From Kiloniella litopenaei (GTDB taxonomy: Bacteria > Pseudomonadota > Alphaproteobacteria > Kiloniellales > Kiloniellaceae): 64,000 nt of DNA. Both the position numbers and the translations under genes were made by a program. The first letter of the stretch is position 1, and each line of letters begins with the position of its first letter. The notes under the pieces were generated by a model, which saw only the letters and a list, made by a program, of their open reading frames with translations, made no database searches and was not told where the DNA came from. The DNA lies in assembly GCF_000982415.1 (NCBI RefSeq), contig NZ_LANI01000030.1:1-64000 (forward strand). Direction: 5' to 3'. Positions 1 through 8,568 of the stretch are shown here, one piece after another.

Positions 1-144
1 GTTAGCTCTGCAAAACCCAAAGAGGTCAAAAAGCTATCTCAGGCAGCAGCTCCTAAACCACAGGCCAAGCAAAAAAAGATTACCGCCCTAAAGCCAACAA
101 CAACCGTTGCCATCGAAGATGATGACGACTGGTCTGAATTCTGA
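1..144 (+). CDS. C-terminal end of a chemoreceptor (MCP), 5' truncated
   Basis: The window opens inside a reading frame giving 47 residues and a TGA stop. What is seen is a Lys/Ala/Pro-rich flexible linker followed by an acidic run and the last residues DDWSEF. A disordered linker ending in a WxxF pentapeptide is the known C-terminal tether by which chemoreceptors recruit CheR and CheB (NWETF in E. coli Tar/Tsr). The next gene downstream is cheR, followed by cheD and cheB, which fits a receptor. The sensory, HAMP and signalling regions lie outside the window, so the ligand is unknown. Another che protein with the same tail cannot be excluded. Confidence 0.7.
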   Translation, partial: VSSAKPKEVKKLSQAAAPKPQAKQKKITALKPTTTVAIEDDDDWSEF

Positions 145-202
145 ATCAAAAAATGAGAAGGTATTTCGTTTTGGTTCCATGGACAGATAAAAGGTTCGAC
201 AG

Positions 203-1114
203 ATGATTTCATCCGCACTCGCTTCATCTGATACGTGTTCATCAGGAACTTCTGCACCAGAGGTCCCAGGTGAAAGCCATGAACGTGAATTCCCCTTCAC
301 TGACAAAGAATTCAAAACGTTAACCAGTATGGTTTACGAACGAACTGGCATCGTCCTAAAAGACAATAAGAAAAACATGGTTTACGGCCGCCTTGCCAGA
401 CGATTAAGAACCTTGGGAATGCATTCGTTCAAAGAATACCTAGCCTTTCTCGATAGCGCTGAGAGTGCTGATGAAACGGGCATGTTGATAAATGCAATAA
501 CAACAAATCTAACCAAATTTTTTAGAGAACCTCACCACTTTAAACACCTCTTCAACGCTTGCCACGCGATCACACAAAAACAGTCCGACAGAGGTGAGAA
601 ACGGCGATTACGACTTTGGTCAGCGGGATGTTCTTCTGGGGAAGAGCCCTATTCAATCGCGATTGTCATGAACGAGCTTTTAAAAAAAACCGCCCCAATC
701 GATATTAAAATTTTAGCCACAGACCTTGATACAGGCATGCTTCAAACCGGAATGAACGGAATCTACAACACCAAATCAACCGAAAGCATGCCAGACAAGT
801 TTAGAAAAAAATACACCCAGAATTTGTCAGACACCCAAATCAAAATGACCGCAGACTTACGTGATCTCATTACATTCAAACAGCTTAACTTGCTCGAAAA
901 ATGGCCGATGAAAGGGCCATTCGATATTATTTTTTGCCGAAATGTCATGATCTATTTTGATCAACCTACAAAAATTTCTCTTGGGCAACGTTATGCAAAT
1001 ATGCTGAGGCCAGATAGCTGGCTTTATATTGGACATTCCGAGAGTCTTTCCAGCGAAACAAACCTAAAACTCATTGGAAAAACAATTTATCAGCGTCAGG
1101 ACAGGAACGGATAA
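203..1114 (+). CDS. cheR: Chemotaxis protein methyltransferase CheR
   Basis: This 303-residue protein transfers methyl groups from S-adenosylmethionine to glutamates on chemoreceptors, setting their adaptation state. After a Ser/Thr-rich N-terminus of about 25 residues there is the helical CheR N-domain (about 30-85), then the SAM-binding fold with WSAGCSSGEEPYSIAI, the ATDLD strand and the FCRNVMIYFD motif, all typical of the family. The ATG at 203 is preceded by AAGG. The start is not certain because the first 25 residues are not conserved. It lies just downstream of a receptor with a WxxF tether and is followed after 1 base by cheD, so it is part of a che operon. Confidence 0.95.
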   Translation: MISSALASSDTCSSGTSAPEVPGESHEREFPFTDKEFKTLTSMVYERTGIVLKDNKKNMVYGRLARRLRTLGMHSFKEYLAFLDSAESADETGMLINAITTNLTKFFREPHHFKHLFNACHAITQKQSDRGEKRRLRLWSAGCSSGEEPYSIAIVMNELLKKTAPIDIKILATDLDTGMLQTGMNGIYNTKSTESMPDKFRKKYTQNLSDTQIKMTADLRDLITFKQLNLLEKWPMKGPFDIIFCRNVMIYFDQPTKISLGQRYANMLRPDSWLYIGHSESLSSETNLKLIGKTIYQRQDRNG

Positions 1115-1115
1115 A

Positions 1116-1793
1116 ATGCTAGATATGACCGATATTAAAAGCATACCCCCACAAGAAAAGGTTCCTGATCACTTCTACTCTGACGACACTGATCTAAAGC
1201 ATCCGCACGAAGGAGAACCCAAAAGGTTCTTCGATCCACAGTTCAAGCATTACGCCGTCAAGATATTACCAGGAACGCACTATGTCACCTCTCGACATGA
1301 TGAAATGCTTATAACAACCCTAGGCTCGTGTGTGAGTGCTTGTATTCGAGACACCGCGCTAGGAGTAGGAGGGATGAATCATTTCATGCTGCCGGAAAGT
1401 GGTACAGGAAAATGGGGCGGAAGTAGTGCAGCTATGCGATATGGCAACCATGCTATGGAAACCTTACTCAACGATGTTCTCGCTATGGGTGGTGCAAAAA
1501 ATCGTTTGGAAATAAAGCTTTTTGGCGGGGGACATGTTCTAAATTCATCCAACCTCGTTGGTGAGAAAAATGTCCAGTTTGTTGAACGCTATTTAAAAAA
1601 TGAACACCTCGCCCCCTCATCACAGCATCTCGGCGGTACACAGGCCCGAAAAATTATATTCTTCCCTAAAACCGGGATCGTAAAAATGAAGTTGTTACCA
1701 CATGCATTTGATGAAGAAGTTGTTATGAGCGAACGCAAACTCCGCTCTAACCTTGATCATCAGGAAATCGAAGGCAGTGTCGAATTATTTTGA
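1116..1793 (+). CDS. cheD: Chemoreceptor glutamine deamidase CheD
   Basis: CheD converts specific glutamines on chemoreceptors to glutamates and modulates adaptation. The family signature is visible: LGSCVSACIRD with the catalytic Cys, then GGMNHFMLP with the catalytic His, then a KLFGGG stretch. I chose the ATG at 1116 (225 residues), one base after the cheR stop and 9 bases after AGGA at 1103-1106. The frame is open 42 bases further up, but that start would overlap cheR and has no better ribosome site. The protein carries an N-terminal extension of about 40 residues before the conserved core and ends in SVELF, much like the C-terminus of the receptor-like protein two genes on. Confidence 0.93.
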   Translation: MLDMTDIKSIPPQEKVPDHFYSDDTDLKHPHEGEPKRFFDPQFKHYAVKILPGTHYVTSRHDEMLITTLGSCVSACIRDTALGVGGMNHFMLPESGTGKWGGSSAAMRYGNHAMETLLNDVLAMGGAKNRLEIKLFGGGHVLNSSNLVGEKNVQFVERYLKNEHLAPSSQHLGGTQARKIIFFPKTGIVKMKLLPHAFDEEVVMSERKLRSNLDHQEIEGSVELF

Positions 1794-1806
1794 GCAGGAA
1801 GTTGTT

Positions 1807-2874
1807 TTGACCCCAATAAAAGTCCTCATTGTTGACGATTCAGCCCTTATGAGAGAGCTCTTGTCAGCCCTTTTATCTCAGGATCCATCAATCAAAGTTG
1901 TTGGCACTGCAACCGATCCCTATCAAGCGCGCCAGATGATCAAACAACTACTCCCCGATGTGATCACTTTGGACATTGAGATGCCAAAAATGGATGGCTT
2001 ATCTTTCCTGGAAAAAATCATGACACTTCGCCCTATGCCGGTGGTCATGGTTTCCTCGCTAACACAGCAAGGGGCCGAAGCAACACTTAATGCACTGGAA
2101 CTAGGCGCTGTTGACTTTTTCCCGAAACCCAAACTGGATATGAAACGCGGTATTGAAAGTCGTGCTGAAGAACTTATTCACAAAGTGAAAAACGCGGCAC
2201 TGGCAAGAGTCAAAACCCTCGAGCGGCAGTCCGACTCTCAGCATGATTCATCTATTTTATCAAACATCACCTTCTCCACGACTGAAAAGGTTATCGTCAT
2301 CGGTGCTTCAACTGGAGGCGTTGAGGCGCTGCGTGTTGTGATTAAAAACTTACCAGCAAATAGCCCTGCGGTTCTGGTGACACAACACATGCCGGAAAAA
2401 TTCACCAAAACCTTTGCCGACCGTTTGGACAAAATATCTGCAGTTTCCGTCAGCGAGGCCAAACACGGGGAAAGAGTACTACCTGGACACGTTTACATTG
2501 CTCCGGGGGGTAAACATCTAAAGCTCCACCGTTCTGGTGCAAATTATCTTTGTCAGCTGACAGATGAAGAAGCGGTGTCAGGGCACAAACCATCTGTTGA
2601 CGTTTTATTCAATTCCACCTGTGAAGCAGCAGGAAAAAATGCCATCGGCGTCATTCTGACAGGCATGGGCAAAGATGGTGCAGCTGGCATGCTCGAGTTA
2701 CGAAAAATTGGCGCAAAGACTTTTGGGCAAGATGAAATTTCCTGTGTTGTTTATGGCATGCCCAAAGCAGCCTACGAAATAGGTGCAGTTGAACAACAGG
2801 TCCCCTTGAACAAAATGGCAGAAACCATGTTAACAGCCTGCGGGGCAGCAAAAGACAGGCATATCCGAGTATAG
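1807..2874 (+). CDS. cheB: Chemotaxis response regulator methylesterase CheB
   Basis: CheB removes methyl groups from (and can deamidate) chemoreceptors once phosphorylated by CheA. The 355-residue protein has a receiver domain with phospho-acceptor Asp56 (TLDIEMPKMDG) and the conserved KPK loop, a linker, and a methylesterase domain with Ser168 in GASTGG, His194 in TQHMPE and Asp290 in GMGKDGA. These match the Ser-His-Asp triad of the family. The start is taken as TTG at 1807, preceded by AGGAAG with a 7-base spacer and 13 bases after the cheD stop. A TTG at 1753 inside cheD is also in frame but has no ribosome site. cheR, cheD and cheB appear co-transcribed. Confidence 0.96.
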   Translation: MTPIKVLIVDDSALMRELLSALLSQDPSIKVVGTATDPYQARQMIKQLLPDVITLDIEMPKMDGLSFLEKIMTLRPMPVVMVSSLTQQGAEATLNALELGAVDFFPKPKLDMKRGIESRAEELIHKVKNAALARVKTLERQSDSQHDSSILSNITFSTTEKVIVIGASTGGVEALRVVIKNLPANSPAVLVTQHMPEKFTKTFADRLDKISAVSVSEAKHGERVLPGHVYIAPGGKHLKLHRSGANYLCQLTDEEAVSGHKPSVDVLFNSTCEAAGKNAIGVILTGMGKDGAAGMLELRKIGAKTFGQDEISCVVYGMPKAAYEIGAVEQQVPLNKMAETMLTACGAAKDRHIRV

Positions 2875-2922
2875 GACACCACGCAACGTGAGGGTCATAC
2901 CTCGCACCCTAAGGAGATTTTT

Positions 2923-4128
2923 ATGGCTATGGTAGCACAACCAAATATCTATGACGCCGCTGAGGATGAGACCATGGATGAGTCTGAACTAGGGGCGACA
3001 GAGGATCAAGAGGCTACACCAGAAGATCACAGTTTACCCGTAATCCCTGGGAGCCCACCTGTCGGAAGCCATGAGGGTATGCATGATTTACTCACCCTGT
3101 GGGTCGGCTTGTCCGATGTCCAAAAAAGGACCTTTAAAGCACTCACCAAAGAAGTCGAAGTTGCAAGCGAGCTTGTTGAAACATCCACAGAAGAACTATC
3201 AACAAACTTCCAAAAGCTCGCTAGCTTTTCCCAAAGGCAAGCAGACGACCTGAAATCAATAATAGAATCTGCCAGTACAGTGGTTGTTGACGATCAGGAA
3301 ATAACCCTGACAGATATTCTTCATGTCATGGAAGGATCTATCAGCACAGTCGTAGAGCAAATATTACATGTCTCAAAACACGGTATGTCTATGGCCTATG
3401 CAATGGAAGATCTGCTTGGTAACGTTGAAAAGGTTCAAGCTAGGGTTACTGATATTGAGACAGTAACCAAACAAACAAACTTACTCGCTCTAAATGCAAA
3501 AATAGAAGCGATGCGTGCCGGAGAAGCCGGGGCGGGCTTTTCGGTTGTTGCAGATGGCGTGAGAGAACTATCAAACTCCATTAATGATCTTTCAGGGCAA
3601 ATTCGACAGGAAATATCCGATGTTTCCCAGTCTCTATCCGATAGTCAGGGGAACCTGAAAGAAGTTACCTCTATTGACATGACCGAAAACATCATGGCCA
3701 AAGAACGGATAGAAGAAATTATGACTTGCCTTATTGAGCGCAACGAATCTTTCAGTCAGACCATCCAGAATTCTGCAAGTAATTCAGATAACATGACGCG
3801 CCAGGTATCGGAAATGATAACAGGCATCCAGTTCCAAGATCGGACAAGTCAACGACTGGGCAATATCCTGGACGCTTTGAAAATCTTGTCAGAAGCTGGT
3901 GAGGAAATGAAAGCAAAAACCGAAGAGCAAGTCGGTGAAGAAATAACCCCCGAACTTGATAGAGAGTGGCTCAACCAACTTATCAATGGATTTCATCTGG
4001 GAGAGATGCGCGAACGCTTCATCATGCACGCACTTTATGACGAAGAAGATCCCACAAATACAGAAGCTTCAAGCTCTGAGGGAAACGATTCCTCGCAAGA
4101 GGACGAAGACGACATAGAACTATTTTAG
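2923..4128 (+). CDS. Soluble receptor-like signalling protein with a CheZ-like motif
   Basis: This 401-residue protein has no signal peptide or membrane segment. An acidic N-terminus (1-50) is followed by long helices and a chemoreceptor signalling tip around residue 184 ([20 protein letters not shown], then [12 protein letters not shown]), the region that normally contacts CheA and CheW. Downstream, at 301-310, is [10 protein letters not shown]. Asp306 and Gln310 have the DxxxQ spacing of the CheY-P phosphatase CheZ (DFQDLTGQ in E. coli). The C-terminus is a Ser/Glu/Asp-rich tail ending DDIELF, recalling the acidic CheY-binding end of CheZ. The ATG follows AAGGAG. It lies 48 bases after cheB. 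The receptor-like fold is clear. A phosphatase role is inference, and similar motifs may occur in other receptor-like proteins without that activity. Confidence 0.75.
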   Translation: MAMVAQPNIYDAAEDETMDESELGATEDQEATPEDHSLPVIPGSPPVGSHEGMHDLLTLWVGLSDVQKRTFKALTKEVEVASELVETSTEELSTNFQKLASFSQRQADDLKSIIESASTVVVDDQEITLTDILHVMEGSISTVVEQILHVSKHGMSMAYAMEDLLGNVEKVQARVTDIETVTKQTNLLALNAKIEAMRAGEAGAGFSVVADGVRELSNSINDLSGQIRQEISDVSQSLSDSQGNLKEVTSIDMTENIMAKERIEEIMTCLIERNESFSQTIQNSASNSDNMTRQVSEMITGIQFQDRTSQRLGNILDALKILSEAGEEMKAKTEEQVGEEITPELDREWLNQLINGFHLGEMRERFIMHALYDEEDPTNTEASSSEGNDSSQEDEDDIELF

Positions 4129-4191
4129 TGTAGAAGGCTGATCATAACTCGGATCAATAGCCTGACGATATCAGGGAAAGGACACTACTAA

Positions 4192-4500
4192 ATGGACTAT
4201 ACATTTACATCGGACGGGCCCCTCCTAAAGTGTAAAATGGCTGGTGAATTTACCTTTACCGATCACCCCATTTTCAGAGACATGATTGACGAAGCAGTCA
4301 AAACAGGTGCTCGATCCATTCAGCTGGACCTGCAGGAAGTGGAATATATTGATTCTGCTGGTTTAGGAATGTTTCTTGTCGCGAATGAAAGGTCCGGTGA
4401 AGAAGGGTGGAAGTTCTCTATAAGCAATCCGCGAGAAAAGGTTCAAAAAATGTTCACTCTTGCAAAGCTTGAAACCATTGTTCCCATCATAACGGATTAA
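4192..4500 (+). CDS. STAS-domain anti-sigma factor antagonist (SpoIIAA/RsbV type)
   Basis: A 102-residue single-domain STAS protein. The family motif is EYIDSAGLGMF, in which Ser55 is the residue that a partner HATPase kinase phosphorylates and a PP2C phosphatase dephosphorylates in known partner switches. The spacing and length match SpoIIAA/RsbV/HsbA. The ATG follows GGAAAGGA about 9 bases upstream. It sits 63 bases after the receptor-like gene and 74 bases before a receiver-PP2C gene. A matching HATPase gene lies on the opposite strand just beyond. Its target, whether a sigma factor, a diguanylate cyclase or a chemotaxis protein, cannot be read from the sequence. Confidence 0.9.
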   Translation: MDYTFTSDGPLLKCKMAGEFTFTDHPIFRDMIDEAVKTGARSIQLDLQEVEYIDSAGLGMFLVANERSGEEGWKFSISNPREKVQKMFTLAKLETIVPIITD

Positions 4501-4574
4501 AACATAGAGGTTTCAACCAATTTTTATCGTTTAGATAGCCACTATAAACAAGCTAGATCAAGCGTGGATGCACT

Positions 4575-5765
4575 ATGACTCATAACGCAAATGACATTCC
4601 TTTCGAACAGCTGGAAAACCGGAAAATTCTGGTTGTTGATGACGTAAAGTCTTTGCGTGATGTCATGAGAATTATTTTACACAAGGCGGGCTTTAAAAAC
4701 ATAGAACAGGCTGAAAATGGCCAGGATGCTATGGCTAAAATAACCGCAGATCCCCCCGATATTATTATTCTCGATCTAATGATGCCACTAATGGATGGTA
4801 TGGAGGTTTGTCGCCTGGTTCGAGAAATGGAAAAAACCGCCACCATCCCGATCCTTGTACAAACAGCTATGCATGACAACGAGGAACGACTTAAAGCCTT
4901 TGCCGCCGGGGCAAGTGATCTTGTGACAAAGCCTGTTAATGCTCTGGAGCTGGTAATACGGACAACGCTTCATCTAGAGAGCCTGGTTCTTACTGAAAAC
5001 CGGGAAAAATACAGATCCAGAGTGGCAGATGAGTTAGCGACGGCAAAAGACGTTCAACAAAATTTGTTACCATCCGGTGAGCATCTCAACCAAATTCGTA
5101 AGCAAACAGGCATTAAAATCACATCCATGTGCGAACCTTCATCGGAACTCGGTGGGGATTTTTGGGGTGCCCACGCTTTAAATGATGGATCAATAGGTTT
5201 TTTCGTCGCTGATTTTTCCGGACACGGCGTTGTATCGGCCCTGAACACCATTCGATTACACACCCTTTTATTTAATGTCGGAGAAGCATGGCAACAACCA
5301 GATCAGTTACTTTCAAATATAAATCAGAGCCTGTGCGATATGCTGCCAACCGGACAGTATGCAACAATGATTTTGGGCCTGATCTCTCCTCAAAACCAAA
5401 CCTTAAACTATGCTGGAGCAGCATCTCCTCCGCCTATTTACGGTGTTTGGCAGAATCCTGAAAGCTTAAACTATCTTGATACAACCGGCCTGCCACTTGG
5501 GATTAGCAAAACGGCAACCTACCCTCTTCAAACTGTTCCCTTTACAAAAGATCACTTCCTGCTTTCGTTCAGTGATGCCCTTATTGAAACAAAACTGAGA
5601 AACGATACATATCTGGAAGGTGAAGCCTTAATAAACTTGGTAAAAGAGCTTACAGAGGGAACAGCAAATCCCCAATTACTCGACCAACTTATTGCGACTT
5701 TTTTTGAAAAAGGTGGTCATGAATTACGGGATGACCTAACAGCTATTTGTTTTGATTATCTATAA
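4575..5765 (+). CDS. Response regulator with PP2C-type SpoIIE phosphatase domain
   Basis: The 396-residue protein joins a receiver domain (about 15-135; VVDD acidic pair, Asp67 in ILDLMMPLMDG, KP in the beta-5 loop) by a helical linker to a PP2C/SpoIIE phosphatase domain (about 165-396). The metal-binding motifs GGDFWG, ADFSGHG, FSDALIE and the final DDLTAI are all present, so it should be active. This is the architecture of RsbU-like/HsbR-type regulators that dephosphorylate a STAS protein in response to phosphorelay input. The STAS gene immediately upstream is the obvious substrate. The ATG follows GTGGATG. No kinase for the receiver lies nearby, and CheA or a hybrid kinase could serve. Confidence 0.92.
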   Translation: MTHNANDIPFEQLENRKILVVDDVKSLRDVMRIILHKAGFKNIEQAENGQDAMAKITADPPDIIILDLMMPLMDGMEVCRLVREMEKTATIPILVQTAMHDNEERLKAFAAGASDLVTKPVNALELVIRTTLHLESLVLTENREKYRSRVADELATAKDVQQNLLPSGEHLNQIRKQTGIKITSMCEPSSELGGDFWGAHALNDGSIGFFVADFSGHGVVSALNTIRLHTLLFNVGEAWQQPDQLLSNINQSLCDMLPTGQYATMILGLISPQNQTLNYAGAASPPPIYGVWQNPESLNYLDTTGLPLGISKTATYPLQTVPFTKDHFLLSFSDALIETKLRNDTYLEGEALINLVKELTEGTANPQLLDQLIATFFEKGGHELRDDLTAICFDYL

Positions 5766-5826
5766 CAGCGACCCACAGAATTTCTTTTAAGCACATCTAA
5801 ATATCAAAATTGGGCTTAGTTCTGAA

Positions 5827-6726
5827 TTAAAGAGCAATCCGGGCAGTCACTCTATTACCCTTGTCGTTATACGTAAGCTCACTAAAAACCATCATCTTGG
5901 CCATAGCAATACCCCGCCCATGGCTTGAACGGATCCGCTCATCATCAATCGTCAAATACTTCCGCCAATTGAATCCCTTGCCCTCATCTTCAACGATAAA
6001 AACGATTTCATCATCATTACGCGTGTAGCTTACCCTTACATATCTTGTGTTAAATGGCTCTAGCTTAATACGATTTTGAATTTCATCGTACAAACGACCT
6101 GTCTCTAGCAACTCTGTTTTTAAGTTATAGCCAATTTCAAGATTTCCGTGTTCAACCGCATTTTGAAGAAGCTCGTTTAACCCAATGACAATACCATCGG
6201 CACCTGGGCACGCTAAGCTGAGCATAGTCGTTAAATTTCGAGCCTCTTCGACAGTCTGAAACTCAAAAGTACCCGATGTAATCAAACCAATTGCCGAGCT
6301 TCGGGTTTCTATTTCATTTAACAACGCACGTACATGATTAAATTGATTAACCGCTGCACAGGTTACAGAATATAAAATATCTAAATCACACGGCTTTTTA
6401 ATCGTATGGAACCAATTATGAACAACGACCTCCAAAGGTGATTTTCGGCTATCTATTTCTGTCATGACGACGGTTGGAATTTGCTGAGGTAACTTTCTTG
6501 AAGCACCAAGAACAAGGGATGAGGCTGATAATAGATCCCGATCATATTCATCGGAAATCAGAATTAATCCAATAGGATCAGCTTTTAAATCGTCATCAAA
6601 TAAAATGGCGTCCGGATCAAGAGAACAGATCACATCAAAATTTTTATCTGTCAAAAAATTGGTAATCTGTGCTCGAACGGTTTCGTCCGGCTCTATCAAA
6701 AGTACCCGCGGCTCTTTGGAGTTCAT
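5827..6726 (-). CDS. Receiver-like/HATPase anti-sigma kinase (RsbW type)
   Basis: The 299-residue protein has an N-terminal receiver-like fold (about 5-125) and a C-terminal GHKL ATPase of the RsbW/SpoIIAB type with NELLQNAVEHG (184-194), EDEGKGF and HGRGIAMAK. The ATPase motifs are intact. The receiver is odd. Its beta-3 strand reads LILISDEYD, so the usual phospho-acceptor position is Ser58, with Asp59 next to it; Thr89 and Lys110/111 are kept. It is convergent with the receiver-PP2C gene, ending 61 bases from it, and would supply the kinase arm that phosphorylates the STAS protein. The start ATG follows GGGGGA. Confidence 0.85.
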   Translation of the reverse strand: MNSKEPRVLLIEPDETVRAQITNFLTDKNFDVICSLDPDAILFDDDLKADPIGLILISDEYDRDLLSASSLVLGASRKLPQQIPTVVMTEIDSRKSPLEVVVHNWFHTIKKPCDLDILYSVTCAAVNQFNHVRALLNEIETRSSAIGLITSGTFEFQTVEEARNLTTMLSLACPGADGIVIGLNELLQNAVEHGNLEIGYNLKTELLETGRLYDEIQNRIKLEPFNTRYVRVSYTRNDDEIVFIVEDEGKGFNWRKYLTIDDERIRSSHGRGIAMAKMMVFSELTYNDKGNRVTARIAL

Positions 6727-6916
6727 TAATTCCCCCTGATCCCTGTACGATCATCGGCAATAGTGAAAAACTGTCAACCACTATACCCTTCAGAGTATAA
6801 ACAAACCATAAAGATGAACTACCTATAATTGACACCCTTCAACGAAGGGCAAACCGCAATACGCCCTGTAAAAATCGCGGTTTTACCAACCACCCCAAAG
6901 AGCAATGACAAGAGCC

Positions 6917-8440
6917 TTATTCGCCGCGAGGATAACGCGCGCCTTCCTCTAGAACATTAAGATCCATGTGATTTCGCATGTATCTTTCTGACGCTTTTTG
7001 CAGGGGCTGAAAATCCCAAGGGAAATACCCCCCATTTCGCAAGGCCTCATAAACAACCCAACGACGAGCTTGGCTTTCACGTACCTGTGCATCAAACAAA
7101 GACATGTCCCATCTGTTTCTGACCTTTGCCATAAACTCTTCAACCAGTTCAGATAAATTTTCATCCTCGGCCAAATTATTCAGTTCATGAGGGTCAGATT
7201 CCAGATCAAAGAGTTGCGGAGGATCCAGTTCACAGTGCGTGAATTTATACTTTCCTTCACGGATAGAAACCAAGGGAGCATAAGAACCTTCGGCCGCATA
7301 CTCCATGTAAACCGGGCTCGTCCGCTGGCCGCCTTGCATCAAGCTAATCAGGCTTTCACCATCTGTCCAGGGTTCAACTTGGCTCAAGTCAACGCCGGCC
7401 AGATCAGCAAGTGTCGGAACAACGTCAAGATTTGAAACTGGGTCGCGCACCAATCTTCTGTCACCGTTAGGAACGGAAATCATCAGTGGAACACGCGCCG
7501 AGCCCTCAAAGAAATTCATCTTGAACCATAGTCCGCGCTCACCCAACATATCCCCATGGTCAGAACAGAAAACGATGACGGTGTCATCGCGCATACGACA
7601 ACGATCCAGGACACCAACAAGTTCGCCGACCTTATGATCAAGATAAGATATGTTCGCAAAATATGCTTGGCGTGATCGCCTTACATTCTCGGGCTTGATG
7701 TCAAAATTCTCATAGTCATTCGCCAAATATATACGTTGAGAATGCGGATCCTGATCATCAAAAGAAATTTGATGAACCGACGGTTCCAGATGCTCACAAT
7801 CTTCATAAAGGTCCCAGAACTCTCTACGGGCAACATAGGGATCATGCGGATGCGTAAAACTGACGGTCAAACACCAGGGACGTTTTTCATCACCCTGTTC
7901 ACGGGCAAGTTGATACAACTTTTGCTGCGCATGAAACGCGACTTCGTCATCGTATTCCATCTGATTACTTATTTCAGCTACCCCGGCTTCGGTCACAGAG
8001 CCCAGATTATGATACCACCAGTCAATTCGCTCCCCTGGTTTTCTATAGTCTGGTGTCCATCCAAAGTCAGCCGGATAGATATCTGTTGTCAGGCGATCTT
8101 CAAAACCATGAAGCTGATCGGGTCCAACAAAATGCATCTTTCCACTCAAGCAAGTATAATACCCTGCTCGTCGCAAGTGATGCGCATAGGTTGGAATATC
8201 TGATGCATATTCAGCTGCGTTATCGTAAACTCTGGTTCGCGAAGGTAACTGCCCTGCCATAAACGAAGCACGTCCCGGCGCACAAAGCGGGCTTGCGGTA
8301 TAGTTATTTTGAAAGCGTACCGATTTTTTCGCTAAATCCTTTAGGTGAGGAGCATGCAGAAAATCAGCAGGTCCATCCGGAAATAAGGTACCGTTTAACT
8401 GATCAACCATGATGATCAAAATATTTGGTTGTGACGCCAT
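6917..8440 (-). CDS. betC: Choline-sulfatase
   Basis: This type I sulfatase hydrolyses choline-O-sulfate to choline and sulfate, giving a sulfur source and a precursor of glycine betaine. The 507-residue length is typical. The N-terminus PNILIIMVDQ supplies metal ligands, and Cys53 in SPLCAPGRAS is the residue converted to formylglycine. The SDHGDMLGERGLW motif is also typical of the family. The start ATG is preceded by AAGGAA. It is divergent from a LysR regulator 128 bases away, an arrangement known for choline-sulfate use genes. No betaine-synthesis or choline-transport genes lie in the window. The cytoplasmic type lacks a signal peptide, as here. Confidence 0.93.
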   Translation of the reverse strand: MASQPNILIIMVDQLNGTLFPDGPADFLHAPHLKDLAKKSVRFQNNYTASPLCAPGRASFMAGQLPSRTRVYDNAAEYASDIPTYAHHLRRAGYYTCLSGKMHFVGPDQLHGFEDRLTTDIYPADFGWTPDYRKPGERIDWWYHNLGSVTEAGVAEISNQMEYDDEVAFHAQQKLYQLAREQGDEKRPWCLTVSFTHPHDPYVARREFWDLYEDCEHLEPSVHQISFDDQDPHSQRIYLANDYENFDIKPENVRRSRQAYFANISYLDHKVGELVGVLDRCRMRDDTVIVFCSDHGDMLGERGLWFKMNFFEGSARVPLMISVPNGDRRLVRDPVSNLDVVPTLADLAGVDLSQVEPWTDGESLISLMQGGQRTSPVYMEYAAEGSYAPLVSIREGKYKFTHCELDPPQLFDLESDPHELNNLAEDENLSELVEEFMAKVRNRWDMSLFDAQVRESQARRWVVYEALRNGGYFPWDFQPLQKASERYMRNHMDLNVLEEGARYPRGE

Positions 8441-8568
8441 TTCCTTAATCCCCTACCTAAGAAGCGATCAGTCGCGATATTAAAAAATCGATTGACCGCA
8501 AGACATAACAAAAATTACGATCAAAATTATAAAAGAAATAGATTTCCTTGTGTAGATTGCGTTTCCAT

